Assembly: GCA_937983035.1 (NCBI GenBank)
Contig: CALKAN010000022.1
Coordinates: 1 to 9,971, forward strand
From: an uncultured Paenibacillaceae bacterium
Lineage (GTDB): Bacteria; Bacillota; Bacilli; Paenibacillales; CALAME01
DNA length: 9,971 nt
Direction: 5' to 3'
Translations under genes and position numbers: made by a program
Notes under the pieces: model-generated
Seen by the model: only the letters and a program-made list of their open reading frames with translations
The model's database searches: none
What the model was told of the DNA's origin: nothing
Shown here: one piece after another, positions 1 through 5,617 of the stretch
Position numbering within the stretch: position 1 is the first letter of the stretch
Layout of the letters: each line of letters opens with the position of its first letter

Positions 1-905
1 ACAAGACGGGCACGCTTACTAAAGGGAAGCCGGAAGTGGTGGATGTCATCGTGCGAGACGACTTGACCGAAGAACAATTGCTGCATTATGCGGCATCGAT
101 TGAAGGATATTCAACCCATCCTTTAGCGGCGGCGATTGTCAAGTATCCGCAGGAAAAGTCCGTCCTGCTGGAAAAACCGGATCGAATGGAAGATACCGCA
201 GGCTTTGGCGTAGAAGGAACGATAAAAGGGAGAGTCTGGCGGGCAGGAAAGGCTGATTTCGTCGGAAGTCAGGAAGCGATGGCATTTCATGAAGGCATCG
301 CGGCCAAAATGGAGGAAGAAGGAAAAACTGTCGTTTTCATCAGCGATGAACACGGCATTGCCGGATTGATCGCTTTGAAAGATACGGTGAGAGAAGAAGC
401 GATTCGCGCGATTCAAGACTTGAAGGCGGCCGGCATTGTACCGATTATGCTGACAGGAGACAGTCAACATACGGCGGAAGCGATCGCGAAAGAAATCGGC
501 ATCGAAACGTATCGTGCGGAATGTTTGCCGGAAACGAAAGCCGAGGAGTTAAAGCGGCTGAAGCAGAAGCATGGCGAGGTGGCCATGGTCGGCGACGGCA
601 TTAATGATGCGCCTGCTCTTGCCGCAGCTTCGGTCGGAATCGCGATGGGAGAAGGAACAGATGCCGCGCTGGAAACGGCAGATGTCGTCTTGATGAAGAA
701 TGATTTGCCGCGGATTGCGGAAGCGATCAAGTTGTCGAAACGCATGAACCGCATCGTCAAGCAAAACGTTGTTTTCTCCGTTGCCGTCATCCTGTTGTTG
801 ATTGCATCGAACTTCATGCAAAATCTTTCGCTGCCTATGGGCGTGATCGGGCATGAAGGCAGCACGATTCTAGTGATTTTAAACGGTTTGCGTCTGTTGC
901 GCTGA
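1..905 (+). CDS. P1B-type heavy-metal-translocating ATPase, C-terminal part (5' end outside window)
   Basis: This is the cytoplasmic ATP-hydrolysing half and last membrane helices of a metal-efflux P-type ATPase. The frame is open from base 3 and reads KTGTLTKGKPEV, so the phosphorylated Asp of DKTGT has its codon split across the window edge. Downstream come the P1B histidine-proline motif (STHPLA), a GFGVEG nucleotide-site motif, MLTGDSQHT, and the hinge VGDGINDAPALA. Two membrane helices end the protein. The last carries HEGSTILVILNGLRLL, the signature I associate with the P1B-4 subgroup (Co/Fe/Zn exporters; Bacillus ZosA/PfeT is the model I recall). Substrate is inferred: the metal-site helix with SPC/CPC and the N-terminal metal domain lie upstream and are not visible. 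The GTG at 36 is internal, not a start. A hairpin terminator follows about 55 bases after the stop. Family certain; iron versus cobalt or zinc is open. Confidence 0.95.
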   Translation, partial: KTGTLTKGKPEVVDVIVRDDLTEEQLLHYAASIEGYSTHPLAAAIVKYPQEKSVLLEKPDRMEDTAGFGVEGTIKGRVWRAGKADFVGSQEAMAFHEGIAAKMEEEGKTVVFISDEHGIAGLIALKDTVREEAIRAIQDLKAAGIVPIMLTGDSQHTAEAIAKEIGIETYRAECLPETKAEELKRLKQKHGEVAMVGDGINDAPALAAASVGIAMGEGTDAALETADVVLMKNDLPRIAEAIKLSKRMNRIVKQNVVFSVAVILLLIASNFMQNLSLPMGVIGHEGSTILVILNGLRLLR

Positions 906-959
906 TGAGAAGACGACAATTGTCTGAAATGTGCATGATGTTTAATGAATATGATGAAG

Positions 960-1004
960 GGCGGCCGCAGTCATTCGAATGAATGAACGATGGCCGCCTT
1001 TTTT
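960..1004 (+). terminator. Intrinsic terminator after the metal ATPase
   Basis: GGCGGCC (960-966) pairs with GGCCGCC (992-998), followed by six T (999-1004). Inside the loop, TCATTC (971-976) can pair with GAATGA (981-986) over a GAAT tetraloop, giving a two-tier hairpin. It lies between two convergent genes. The minus-strand side lacks a clear T run, so it probably works mainly for the ATPase transcript, with at best weak action on the serpin transcript. Confidence 0.85.
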
Positions 1005-1014
1005 AAGGAGTTGC

Positions 1015-2331
1015 TTATGGATTCGTTACCGTGCCCATGAATAAAATCGCATCGGTCCCTTGATCGTGAATGGCGAAGAAGAACGGTCGATCCACGATCA
1101 TTTGAAACGTTTTGGCCGGGGCCGAGGCAGCGCCGGCTTCGATGCTGGTGACAGCGGCAGCGACGGTGCCTTTTTCCTCAACTTCAATATACGCTTTATG
1201 TTTTGCGTCTTTCAAGTAGACATTTTCGGAAAGCGAAATCATGTTGCTGAATTGAGCGGCTTGAGGATGGAACGCCGTTTTCATTCCCATTTGTTCTAAT
1301 GTCTCTTTCAAGCTTGTTTCGAATTCCAGTTTGAAGCGCGGCATCTCCAAGGCACCGCTCGCTCGAGCGAACGAATCCAGCCACTCTTTCCATTGGTCTG
1401 CGGTCAGCTTGGATATTAACTGTTCAAGATTCGAATTTTGATCAGGCAAAAATACGAGCATGCTCATGCGGTGTCCTTGGTACGGCAAACGGATCGCTTG
1501 GAAACCGTCCCCCTCCAAATACTGAAATTGTCCAGAGTTCACCATCATGGGCACTTCTTTCTTTGACCCGTCCGGCAATGCAAATGGTTTGGTTTTCGTC
1601 GCTTCTTCTCGGAACGGCTTTGCCCAATTGGCTTCAAAATAAATCGCATTCAGCAAATAAAGAATCGCATCCCCGGGGATCGGTCCATCGATTATGCTTG
1701 GGATTTTGCCGCGAGTTTGTTTATGGACCCAAGCATTGATTCGATTTGCCGCTGCATCCGATTGAAAATTGAGCGACGTCACTTCTGCGTCATAATAAGT
1801 TCGAACATTTTCCAGAAACGCATCATGAAACGACAATCCTTCCCGCGCCCATAAGGAATTGGCAATCGATACTTTTACTTCTTCTCCGCTGTGCGCAAGC
1901 AGATCGGTGAGTACTTGATATCCTCGATTCATTTCTTCCAGCGATAATCCGTGCATTTGCAACGTTTGCTGCATTTCCGTGAGCGTCTCATCGGCGGCGC
2001 CGTTCGCAGTCATCGCCAATGCGGCCGCGATGCTGTAAGGGGACAGGAATAAATTGTCCGCAGGGTCAGCGTTGTTGTGCACCGCATGGAACAGATTCAG
2101 CGCAAATTGCGTCTGCGCTGCAGTGACGCGATCGTTCAGATCGGACAATTCGAACTGTGCATTTTCGGGGGCGGATGATGGCGCAGCGCCTAGGTTAGTT
2201 TGCTTGATTTGATCGATGATGGCGTTCATTTCTTCTTTCGAGCATCCTGACGCAGCACACATGAAACCGATTGCGAGCAGCAAAGTCAGCGTTTTCGTCC
2301 AAAAATTTCTGTCAATCATTTTTCCGATCAT
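1015..2331 (-). CDS. Serpin-family serine protease inhibitor, predicted lipoprotein
   Basis: A suicide-type protease inhibitor, 438 residues from the chosen ATG, predicted to sit on the outer face of the membrane. The N-terminus is a signal peptide (K13-rich start, TLLLAIGF core) ending in an ASGC lipobox with Cys30 as the lipidation site; Ala at -3 is less usual than Leu. The serpin fold covers about residues 60-438. The inhibitory hinge EEKGTVAAAVT is intact, with small residues at P12-P10, and the C-terminal serpin signature FQMIVDRPFFF follows. Counting from the hinge Gly as P15 puts the cleaved bond at Ala402-Ser403, which suggests an elastase- or subtilisin-like target (inferred). The ATG at 2331 is preferred over an in-frame GTG at 2337 because that GTG overlaps the ribosome site. 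The gene is convergent with the metal ATPase and divergent from the prenyltransferase; no clear partner is seen. Confidence 0.95.
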   Translation of the reverse strand: MIGKMIDRNFWTKTLTLLLAIGFMCAASGCSKEEMNAIIDQIKQTNLGAAPSSAPENAQFELSDLNDRVTAAQTQFALNLFHAVHNNADPADNLFLSPYSIAAALAMTANGAADETLTEMQQTLQMHGLSLEEMNRGYQVLTDLLAHSGEEVKVSIANSLWAREGLSFHDAFLENVRTYYDAEVTSLNFQSDAAANRINAWVHKQTRGKIPSIIDGPIPGDAILYLLNAIYFEANWAKPFREEATKTKPFALPDGSKKEVPMMVNSGQFQYLEGDGFQAIRLPYQGHRMSMLVFLPDQNSNLEQLISKLTADQWKEWLDSFARASGALEMPRFKLEFETSLKETLEQMGMKTAFHPQAAQFSNMISLSENVYLKDAKHKAYIEVEEKGTVAAAVTSIEAGAASAPAKTFQMIVDRPFFFAIHDQGTDAILFMGTVTNP

Positions 2332-2336
2332 GAGCA

Positions 2337-2343
2337 CTCCCTT
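2337..2343 (-). promoter_or_regulatory. Ribosome binding site deciding the serpin start
   Basis: On the minus strand AAGGGAG ends five bases before ATG at 2331. It overlaps the GTG at 2337, which therefore cannot be the start. Confidence 0.7.
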
Positions 2344-2366
2344 CTTCGTTTGTCATTGCTGTTGCA

Positions 2367-2393
2367 TTTATAGACGGAGGAACTTGGAAACAA
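2367..2393 (-). promoter_or_regulatory. Possible weak promoter for the serpin gene
   Basis: On the minus strand a -35-like TTGTTT (2393-2388) is followed, after a short 15-base spacer, by TATAAA (2372-2367). It would give a leader of roughly 30 bases with the ribosome site in place. The short spacer makes this tentative. A second minus-strand TATAAT (2481-2476) lacks a partner -35. Confidence 0.3.
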
Positions 2394-2555
2394 GTTGCAT
2401 CCGATGGCATGAACAGCAGAAAATTTGACCGCCGCGGATGCCATTTTCTGATATAGGAAAAAAGCCATGTCATCGATTATAATAGATGGGGAGTCATGGA
2501 TTCGAGCATGACCGCAGAATGTCAAGTTGCATTTTTTTTGCATATTTATCACAAT

Positions 2556-2576
2556 TGATCGAACGTTTCATGATCA
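2556..2576. repeat. Imperfect inverted repeat, possible operator
   Basis: TGATC (2556-2560) and GATCA (2572-2576) form the outer arms, and GAA (2561-2563) with TTC (2567-2569) the inner arms around CGT. A two-base bulge (AT, 2570-2571) breaks perfect symmetry. It sits about 80 bases before the prenyltransferase start, a plausible regulator site, but no known consensus was recognised. Confidence 0.35.
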
Positions 2577-2658
2577 GAGACGGTATTCTGATTAGAAGGA
2601 CTAGAAGGATTTAATATTAATATATATAAATTATCAAGAAAGAAAGGTCAATGCCAGG

Positions 2659-3585
2659 ATGGACAAGCTGCAATTGTTTGTAAAAGCGTCTCGATTTCGG
2701 GTATTGCCGGTGATGATGATTCCGGTCATTCTCGGAGGAATCGGAGCGTTTGCATGGGAAGGGACGTTTCGTCCGTTGTTATTTTTGCTTACGCTGATCG
2801 GAGCGGGAGCGGCCCATCTATTCTCCAATATGATTAACGACTTATGGGATTTTCGGAACGGCGTGGATGCTGCCGCGAAAGAAACAGCAGCCACAATTTC
2901 AACGAATTCCGGCATGTTGGCTGGCAGCGTCATGCCTGAGAGAACGTTTCGCCTTCTGACATGGAGTTTGTTTGGCATCGCTGCAGTCTGCGGCATCATC
3001 CTTGCTGCAGTGAGCGGCTGGCCGATTATAGCAATCAGCGGGTTAGGCGGACTGCTGGCTTATTTCTATGTCGCCCCGCCGATCAAATTCGGTTACCGCG
3101 GCAAAGGCTATAGTGAAATTGCGATACTGCTCGCTTTCGGCGTTTTGCCTGTTGCAGGCACTTATTATGTTCAGCTGCAGCAGTTCGATTACCGCGCTGT
3201 TTTGTTGTCGCTGCCGATCGGACTTTTGACGACGCTGCTTCTGTTTAATCATCATTTTTTGCATTGGCGCGCAGATGAGCAGGCGGGAAAGCGAACTCTC
3301 GTCGTTGTATGGGGGGAGAAGCGGTCTCTGCAATTTTCAAAATGGTTGGCCGCACTCGCTTATTTGGCGCTGGCGGCATGCATTTTATTCGGAGCGCTGC
3401 CCGATTACGCGATCATTGCGATCGTCACTGCGGCGCCTCTCGTCAAAGCATACCGCTCCTTGCAGGCAGAGAATCCTTCAACGGCATATTTGCCGTTAAT
3501 GGGCGCTTCGTTGAAAGCATCTGTTCGCTGCGGTCTGGTCATGGGCGCATGTTTGTTGATCGAAGCTTTGTTTCAACTGATCTGA
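2659..3585 (+). CDS. UbiA/MenA-type membrane prenyltransferase
   Basis: A 308-residue polytopic membrane protein that should transfer a prenyl chain from a polyprenyl diphosphate to an aromatic or other acceptor, as MenA does in menaquinone synthesis. About eight or nine hydrophobic segments are visible. The first Mg-diphosphate motif is intact: N60-D61-L-W-D64 then D70. The second region reads NHHFLHWRADEQAGKRTL (197-214). It keeps D206 and the GKRTL tail of MenA relatives, but where MenA has NNxRD this protein has N-H-H-F-L-H202, so one Asp is replaced by His. The length fits the family. The acceptor cannot be assigned from sequence: MenA itself is possible, but no menaquinone gene neighbours it. 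The only in-frame ATG nearby is used, with a modest GAAAGG site 11 bases upstream. No T-rich terminator follows, so read-through into the next gene is possible. Confidence 0.9.
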   Translation: MDKLQLFVKASRFRVLPVMMIPVILGGIGAFAWEGTFRPLLFLLTLIGAGAAHLFSNMINDLWDFRNGVDAAAKETAATISTNSGMLAGSVMPERTFRLLTWSLFGIAAVCGIILAAVSGWPIIAISGLGGLLAYFYVAPPIKFGYRGKGYSEIAILLAFGVLPVAGTYYVQLQQFDYRAVLLSLPIGLLTTLLLFNHHFLHWRADEQAGKRTLVVVWGEKRSLQFSKWLAALAYLALAACILFGALPDYAIIAIVTAAPLVKAYRSLQAENPSTAYLPLMGASLKASVRCGLVMGACLLIEALFQLI

Positions 3586-3702
3586 GCCATGATGCATGGA
3601 TGAGCGCCGTTTGCAAAGATGCTGTATACGAATGAACATGGACGTGAAGCTTCTTATCGTTTGAATAAGTGAAAAATGGAACAAACAAAGGAGAGATCAG
3701 CG

Positions 3703-4557
3703 ATGGAAAAGCAAACAAGCACAGAGAAGCAACAACATCAAGCGCAGGACGCTAGTCAAGAAAAGGAACTTCATTCCGCAGAACATGCTGCTGACAAGAA
3801 TATAAGCAAGGGGGAGGAAAACAAAATGAAACAAGAACGCATCATTGGAGATTTTCACACGATTTTGGAAGAGGGAAAAGTTTGGAAGATTGGGGGCTTC
3901 CCGCTTCCTGACGGAAGCTTCTGGGAGTATCGGGAACCGGAAGCGGTCGTCATCGTTCGCAACGGCATCTTGTATGTGCGCGCGCCTTTGAGCCGCAAGC
4001 ATGATGAGATCCAGATTTTGGACAATGCGAAGCATATGTACTATTCCGTTGAACAAATTAAAGTGCCTGAAGCAGGCGAAGTGAGTTTCGAATTGCAAAT
4101 TCGCGCGCGCACGAGAAACACGGTGCCGGGCGATTTGTATGACGGGTATGTTTCGTTGAATTTGCTTGATTTCAGCACCGGTGGAGCGTTAGACTTTTTT
4201 GCCGGCAATGACCAATACGCAACCGTATATGCGGTGCTGCCGTTTCCAGGGGTGAAAGTGCCGGATACAGACAAGACGAAATATTTTTGCATATTCAAAG
4301 AAGATACGAATTTTAAGCCTGGGGAATTCAATACGTACAAAATTACGTACCATCGGGGCAAAGATGAAGTCGTGTTTTATGTAAACGGGGAAGAAGTGCG
4401 GCGCGAGCAAAATGTGCCGGTGAAGTTCAATCAGTTTACGATTGCACTCGGCATTATGACAGAAAAAGATCTGACGCCGGAAGGCAGCGTATCGGTGCAC
4501 GGGCAAACGGTTATTGGGGAATGGTCGCCCGTGAAAGTAACTCTTTCTGAACAATAA
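3703..4557 (+). CDS. Concanavalin-like beta-sandwich protein of unknown function (DUF6081-like)
   Basis: A 284-residue soluble protein with no signal peptide or membrane segment. The first 41 residues are very hydrophilic, rich in Gln, Glu, Lys, Ser and His, and probably disordered. The rest is beta-rich: FPLPDGSFWEY, then QILDNAKHMYYS (from residue 104), a long block ending VVFYVNGEEVRRE (from 223). This pattern resembles lectin/glucanase-like jelly-roll folds, and I recall similar proteins named DUF6081, which I could not verify. No catalytic residue can be named. ATG 3703 has AAAGGAG (3687-3693) nine bases upstream; an in-frame ATG at 3676 has no ribosome site. A second in-frame ATG at 3826 has an even better site and would give 243 residues covering only the folded part. 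The gene is closed by a terminator, and sugar-enzyme genes follow, so a carbohydrate-binding role is a guess from context. Confidence 0.75.
   Translation: MEKQTSTEKQQHQAQDASQEKELHSAEHAADKNISKGEENKMKQERIIGDFHTILEEGKVWKIGGFPLPDGSFWEYREPEAVVIVRNGILYVRAPLSRKHDEIQILDNAKHMYYSVEQIKVPEAGEVSFELQIRARTRNTVPGDLYDGYVSLNLLDFSTGGALDFFAGNDQYATVYAVLPFPGVKVPDTDKTKYFCIFKEDTNFKPGEFNTYKITYHRGKDEVVFYVNGEEVRREQNVPVKFNQFTIALGIMTEKDLTPEGSVSVHGQTVIGEWSPVKVTLSEQ
3808..3828 (+). promoter_or_regulatory. Strong internal ribosome site and alternative start
   Basis: AAGGGGGAGG (3808-3817) lies eight bases before ATG 3826, in frame with the upstream start at 3703. The folded domain begins right after this ATG. This may be the only true start, or a second start giving a shorter isoform. 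Confidence 0.6.
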
Positions 4558-4599
4558 CAGCCGGGTCCGCTGGAAATCGAAAAAAACATATTAAACAAT

Positions 4600-4645
4600 A
4601 GAAGCTGGGGGAGAAACTCTTCAGAAGCTGGGAGAGAAACTCTTC
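4600..4645 (+). repeat. Perfectly adjacent 23-bp tandem duplication inside a terminator
   Basis: Bases 4600-4622 and 4623-4645 are two head-to-tail copies, identical at 22 of 23 positions (G versus A at unit position 11). Each unit starts AGAAGCTGGG and ends GAGAAACTCTTC. The second copy supplies the left arm, the loop and half of the right arm of the following terminator. The first copy can form only a small GAG/CTC hairpin. Confidence 0.9.
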
Positions 4646-4655
4646 CGGCTTTTTT
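4625..4655 (+). terminator. Intrinsic terminator after the beta-sandwich gene
   Basis: A 12-bp stem pairs 4625-4636 (AAGCTGGGAGAG) with 4640-4651 (CTCTTCCGGCTT) through two G-U wobbles, with an AAA loop and six T (4650-4655). Confidence 0.9.
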
Positions 4656-4710
4656 GCATGCCGCGGCAAAGCGCTTGCATTTGAAAGAAGAATTAAAAGC
4701 ATGCTGCGGC
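4656..4710. repeat. Separated 12-bp direct repeat
   Basis: GCATGCCGCGGC (4656-4667) recurs as GCATGCTGCGGC (4699-4710) with one mismatch, 43 bases apart, and both copies are soon followed by GCTTG. The first copy overlaps the perfect palindrome TGCCGCGGCA (4659-4668). The purpose is unknown; paired binding sites for a regulator are possible. Confidence 0.5.
4666..4680 (-). promoter_or_regulatory. Possible cre (CcpA) or LacI-type operator
   Basis: Read on the minus strand, ATGCAAGCGCTTTGC matches the Bacillus cre consensus WTGNAANCGNWNNCA except at the last two fixed positions. The core AAGCGCTT is a perfect palindrome. It lies upstream of the DUF1080 gene, which suits carbon-source control. 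This is a consensus match by eye, not proof of binding. Confidence 0.4.
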
Positions 4711-4755
4711 TGCTTGAAGCAATCTAGTATATAAAACGTTTAAAATCTGTATGGC

Positions 4756-4767
4756 ATTTCGCGAAAT
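4756..4767. promoter_or_regulatory. Perfect 12-bp palindrome, candidate operator
   Basis: ATTTCGCGAAAT is its own reverse complement. It sits about 50 bases upstream of the proposed -35 of the DUF1080 promoter, in a spacer that also holds AAACGTTT (4734-4741). No known regulator consensus was recognised. Confidence 0.4.
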
Positions 4768-4768
4768 A

Positions 4769-4800
4769 GTAAGATATGATGACAGGGAACGGCATCTTAC
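4769..4800. repeat. Inverted repeat just upstream of the DUF1080 promoter
   Basis: GTAAGAT (4769-4775) and ATCTTAC (4794-4800) are perfect 7-bp inverted arms around 18 bases, ending five bases before the proposed -35. No T run follows, so it is not a terminator. Confidence 0.45.
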
Positions 4801-4805
4801 AGCGA

Positions 4806-4833
4806 ATGACAGCATGACAATGAAATATATAAA
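4806..4833 (+). promoter_or_regulatory. Probable sigma-A promoter of the DUF1080 gene
   Basis: ATGACA (4806-4811) matches TTGACA at five of six positions, and TATAAA (4828-4833) matches TATAAT at five of six, with a 16-base spacer. Transcription would start near 4840, leaving a short leader that contains the AAGGAGG ribosome site at 4848-4854. Confidence 0.45.
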
Positions 4834-4862
4834 AGATCTGCGCATTGAAGGAGGAGATCGGA

Positions 4863-5480
4863 ATGATGAATGCACTGACCGAACAAGAAAAAGAGCAGGG
4901 ATACGAATTGTTGTTTGATGGAGAATCATTAAAAGGCTGGGCGGTAACTGAGCGGCCGGAAGGCTGGACCGTAGAAAACGGTTTGCTCATATGCAAAGGA
5001 ATTACGACAGGATACTTGTTTACTTTGAAAAAATATGAAAACTTTATTTTGGAACTGGAATATCGAGCAGCGCCAAAAGCGAACAGCGGCATCTTCTTTC
5101 GCTGGTCTGATCTGACCGATCCCGTGCATACCGGTTTGGAAATGCAAATTTGGGACACATACGATCATAAAGAAATGGTGAAAAACAGCTCCGGCGCCTT
5201 GTATGATCTGGTGGCTCCGTCCGTTAATGCGGTGAAACCGGCTGGCGAATGGAACACCGCCAGAGTGAAATGCGACGGCAGTTTGATTGAGCTGACGTTA
5301 AACGGCATCGTCGTTGTGGAAGCAGATATTGACCAGTGGGACACGCCCGGCAAAAATCCTGACGGCACGGACAACAAATTCAAATACGCTTGGAAGGATA
5401 TGCCGCGCTTGGGACATATCGGCTTGCAGGACCATCAAGGTTATGTTGAATTTAAAAATATTAAAATCAAACAATTGTAA
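4863..5480 (+). CDS. DUF1080 (3-keto-disaccharide hydrolase family) protein
   Basis: A 205-residue single-domain protein. Family members (Pfam PF06439) have a concanavalin-like jelly-roll fold, and characterised ones cleave 3-keto-glycosides; activity here is inferred. Family hallmarks run the full length: ELLFDGESLKGW near the start, WTVENGLLICKG, NSGIFFRW (from residue 74), EMQIWD (93-98), GALYDL, GEWNTARV, and the C-terminal IGLQDHQGYVEFKNIKI. No signal peptide is present, so it should be cytoplasmic, unlike the many exported relatives in Bacteroidetes and Planctomycetes. ATG 4863 lies eight bases after AAGGAGG; ATG 4866 is also possible, while the in-frame TTG at 4845 lies just upstream of and would translate through the ribosome site, so it is rejected. 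It appears to be its own transcription unit, with a promoter at 4806-4833 and a strong terminator straight after the stop. No 3-keto-sugar-forming dehydrogenase is seen in the window. Confidence 0.9.
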   Translation: MMNALTEQEKEQGYELLFDGESLKGWAVTERPEGWTVENGLLICKGITTGYLFTLKKYENFILELEYRAAPKANSGIFFRWSDLTDPVHTGLEMQIWDTYDHKEMVKNSSGALYDLVAPSVNAVKPAGEWNTARVKCDGSLIELTLNGIVVVEADIDQWDTPGKNPDGTDNKFKYAWKDMPRLGHIGLQDHQGYVEFKNIKIKQL

Positions 5481-5487
5481 GCGCATG

Positions 5488-5518
5488 ACACTCCTCTGGG
5501 CACAGGGGAGTGTTTTTT
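5488..5518 (+). terminator. Intrinsic terminator after the DUF1080 gene
   Basis: An 11-bp stem pairs ACACTCCTCTG (5488-5498) with CAGGGGAGTGT (5503-5513) with one G-U wobble, a GGCA loop and six T (5513-5518). Confidence 0.93.
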
Positions 5519-5528
5519 GCAATTTGAT

Positions 5529-5546
5529 ATTGCACACGTGAACAAT
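5529..5546. promoter_or_regulatory. CACGTG-centred palindrome, candidate cre or LacI-type operator
   Basis: ATTGCACACGTGAACAAT is symmetrical at 14 of 18 positions (ATTG, CACGTG, CAAT). The 15-mer starting at 5530 fits the cre consensus WTGNAANCGNWNNCA with two mismatches. It overlaps the possible -35 of the glycosidase promoter, a typical position for repression. Confidence 0.4.
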
Positions 5547-5558
5547 GCATAGTAGTAT
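5530..5558 (+). promoter_or_regulatory. Possible promoter of the glycosidase gene
   Basis: TTGCAC (5530-5535) and TAGTAT (5553-5558) are 17 bases apart, with partial matches to the sigma-A boxes (three and four of six). The terminator just upstream implies that some promoter lies in this 100-base spacer; this is the best one found. Confidence 0.3.
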
Positions 5559-5617
5559 AGGGTTGAATATACAGCATCATGACATATGGCATGTGATGAC
5601 TGAAATTGGAGGGAATC

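Larger units (their letters stand above)
2344..2658. other. Divergent intergenic region between serpin and prenyltransferase genes
   Basis: About 315 bases with no credible gene. It must hold promoters for both flanking genes. GTTGCAT occurs three times (2361-2367, 2394-2400, 2526-2532), two of them within identical CAAGTTGCAT decamers (2391-2400 and 2523-2532). An ATTATAAT block at 2476-2483 can read as -10 on either strand. A very AT-rich stretch (about 2611-2635) precedes the prenyltransferase and offers several poor -10 matches without a good -35. The prenyltransferase ribosome site is probably GAAAGG (2642-2647), 11 bases from its ATG. Confidence 0.6.

Noticed and set aside
36..38. GTG as the start of the metal ATPase
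   Set aside because: The frame stays open upstream to the window edge and encodes KTGTLTKGKPEV, the core of the P-type phosphorylation motif, so this codon is internal.
2328..2552. A 74-codon minus-strand frame in the serpin upstream region
   Set aside because: Its peptide has no domain, hydrophobic pattern or ribosome site, and its end overlaps the serpin start; it looks like chance in a promoter region.
2651..2683. Ten-codon mini frame starting at ATG 2651 across the prenyltransferase start
   Set aside because: It has a nearby AAAGG, but the short length and lack of any regulatory codon pattern make a leader peptide unconvincing.
3309..3635. Overlapping + frame of 108 codons across the end of the prenyltransferase gene
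   Set aside because: It lies in another frame over the transmembrane-coding region and has no family resemblance.
4845..4862. TTG start extending the DUF1080 protein by six residues
   Set aside because: Those codons contain the AAGGAGGAG ribosome site itself, which serves ATG 4863.
5606..5617. TTG start for the glycosidase
   Set aside because: It overlaps the GGAGGG ribosome site used by ATG 5618.
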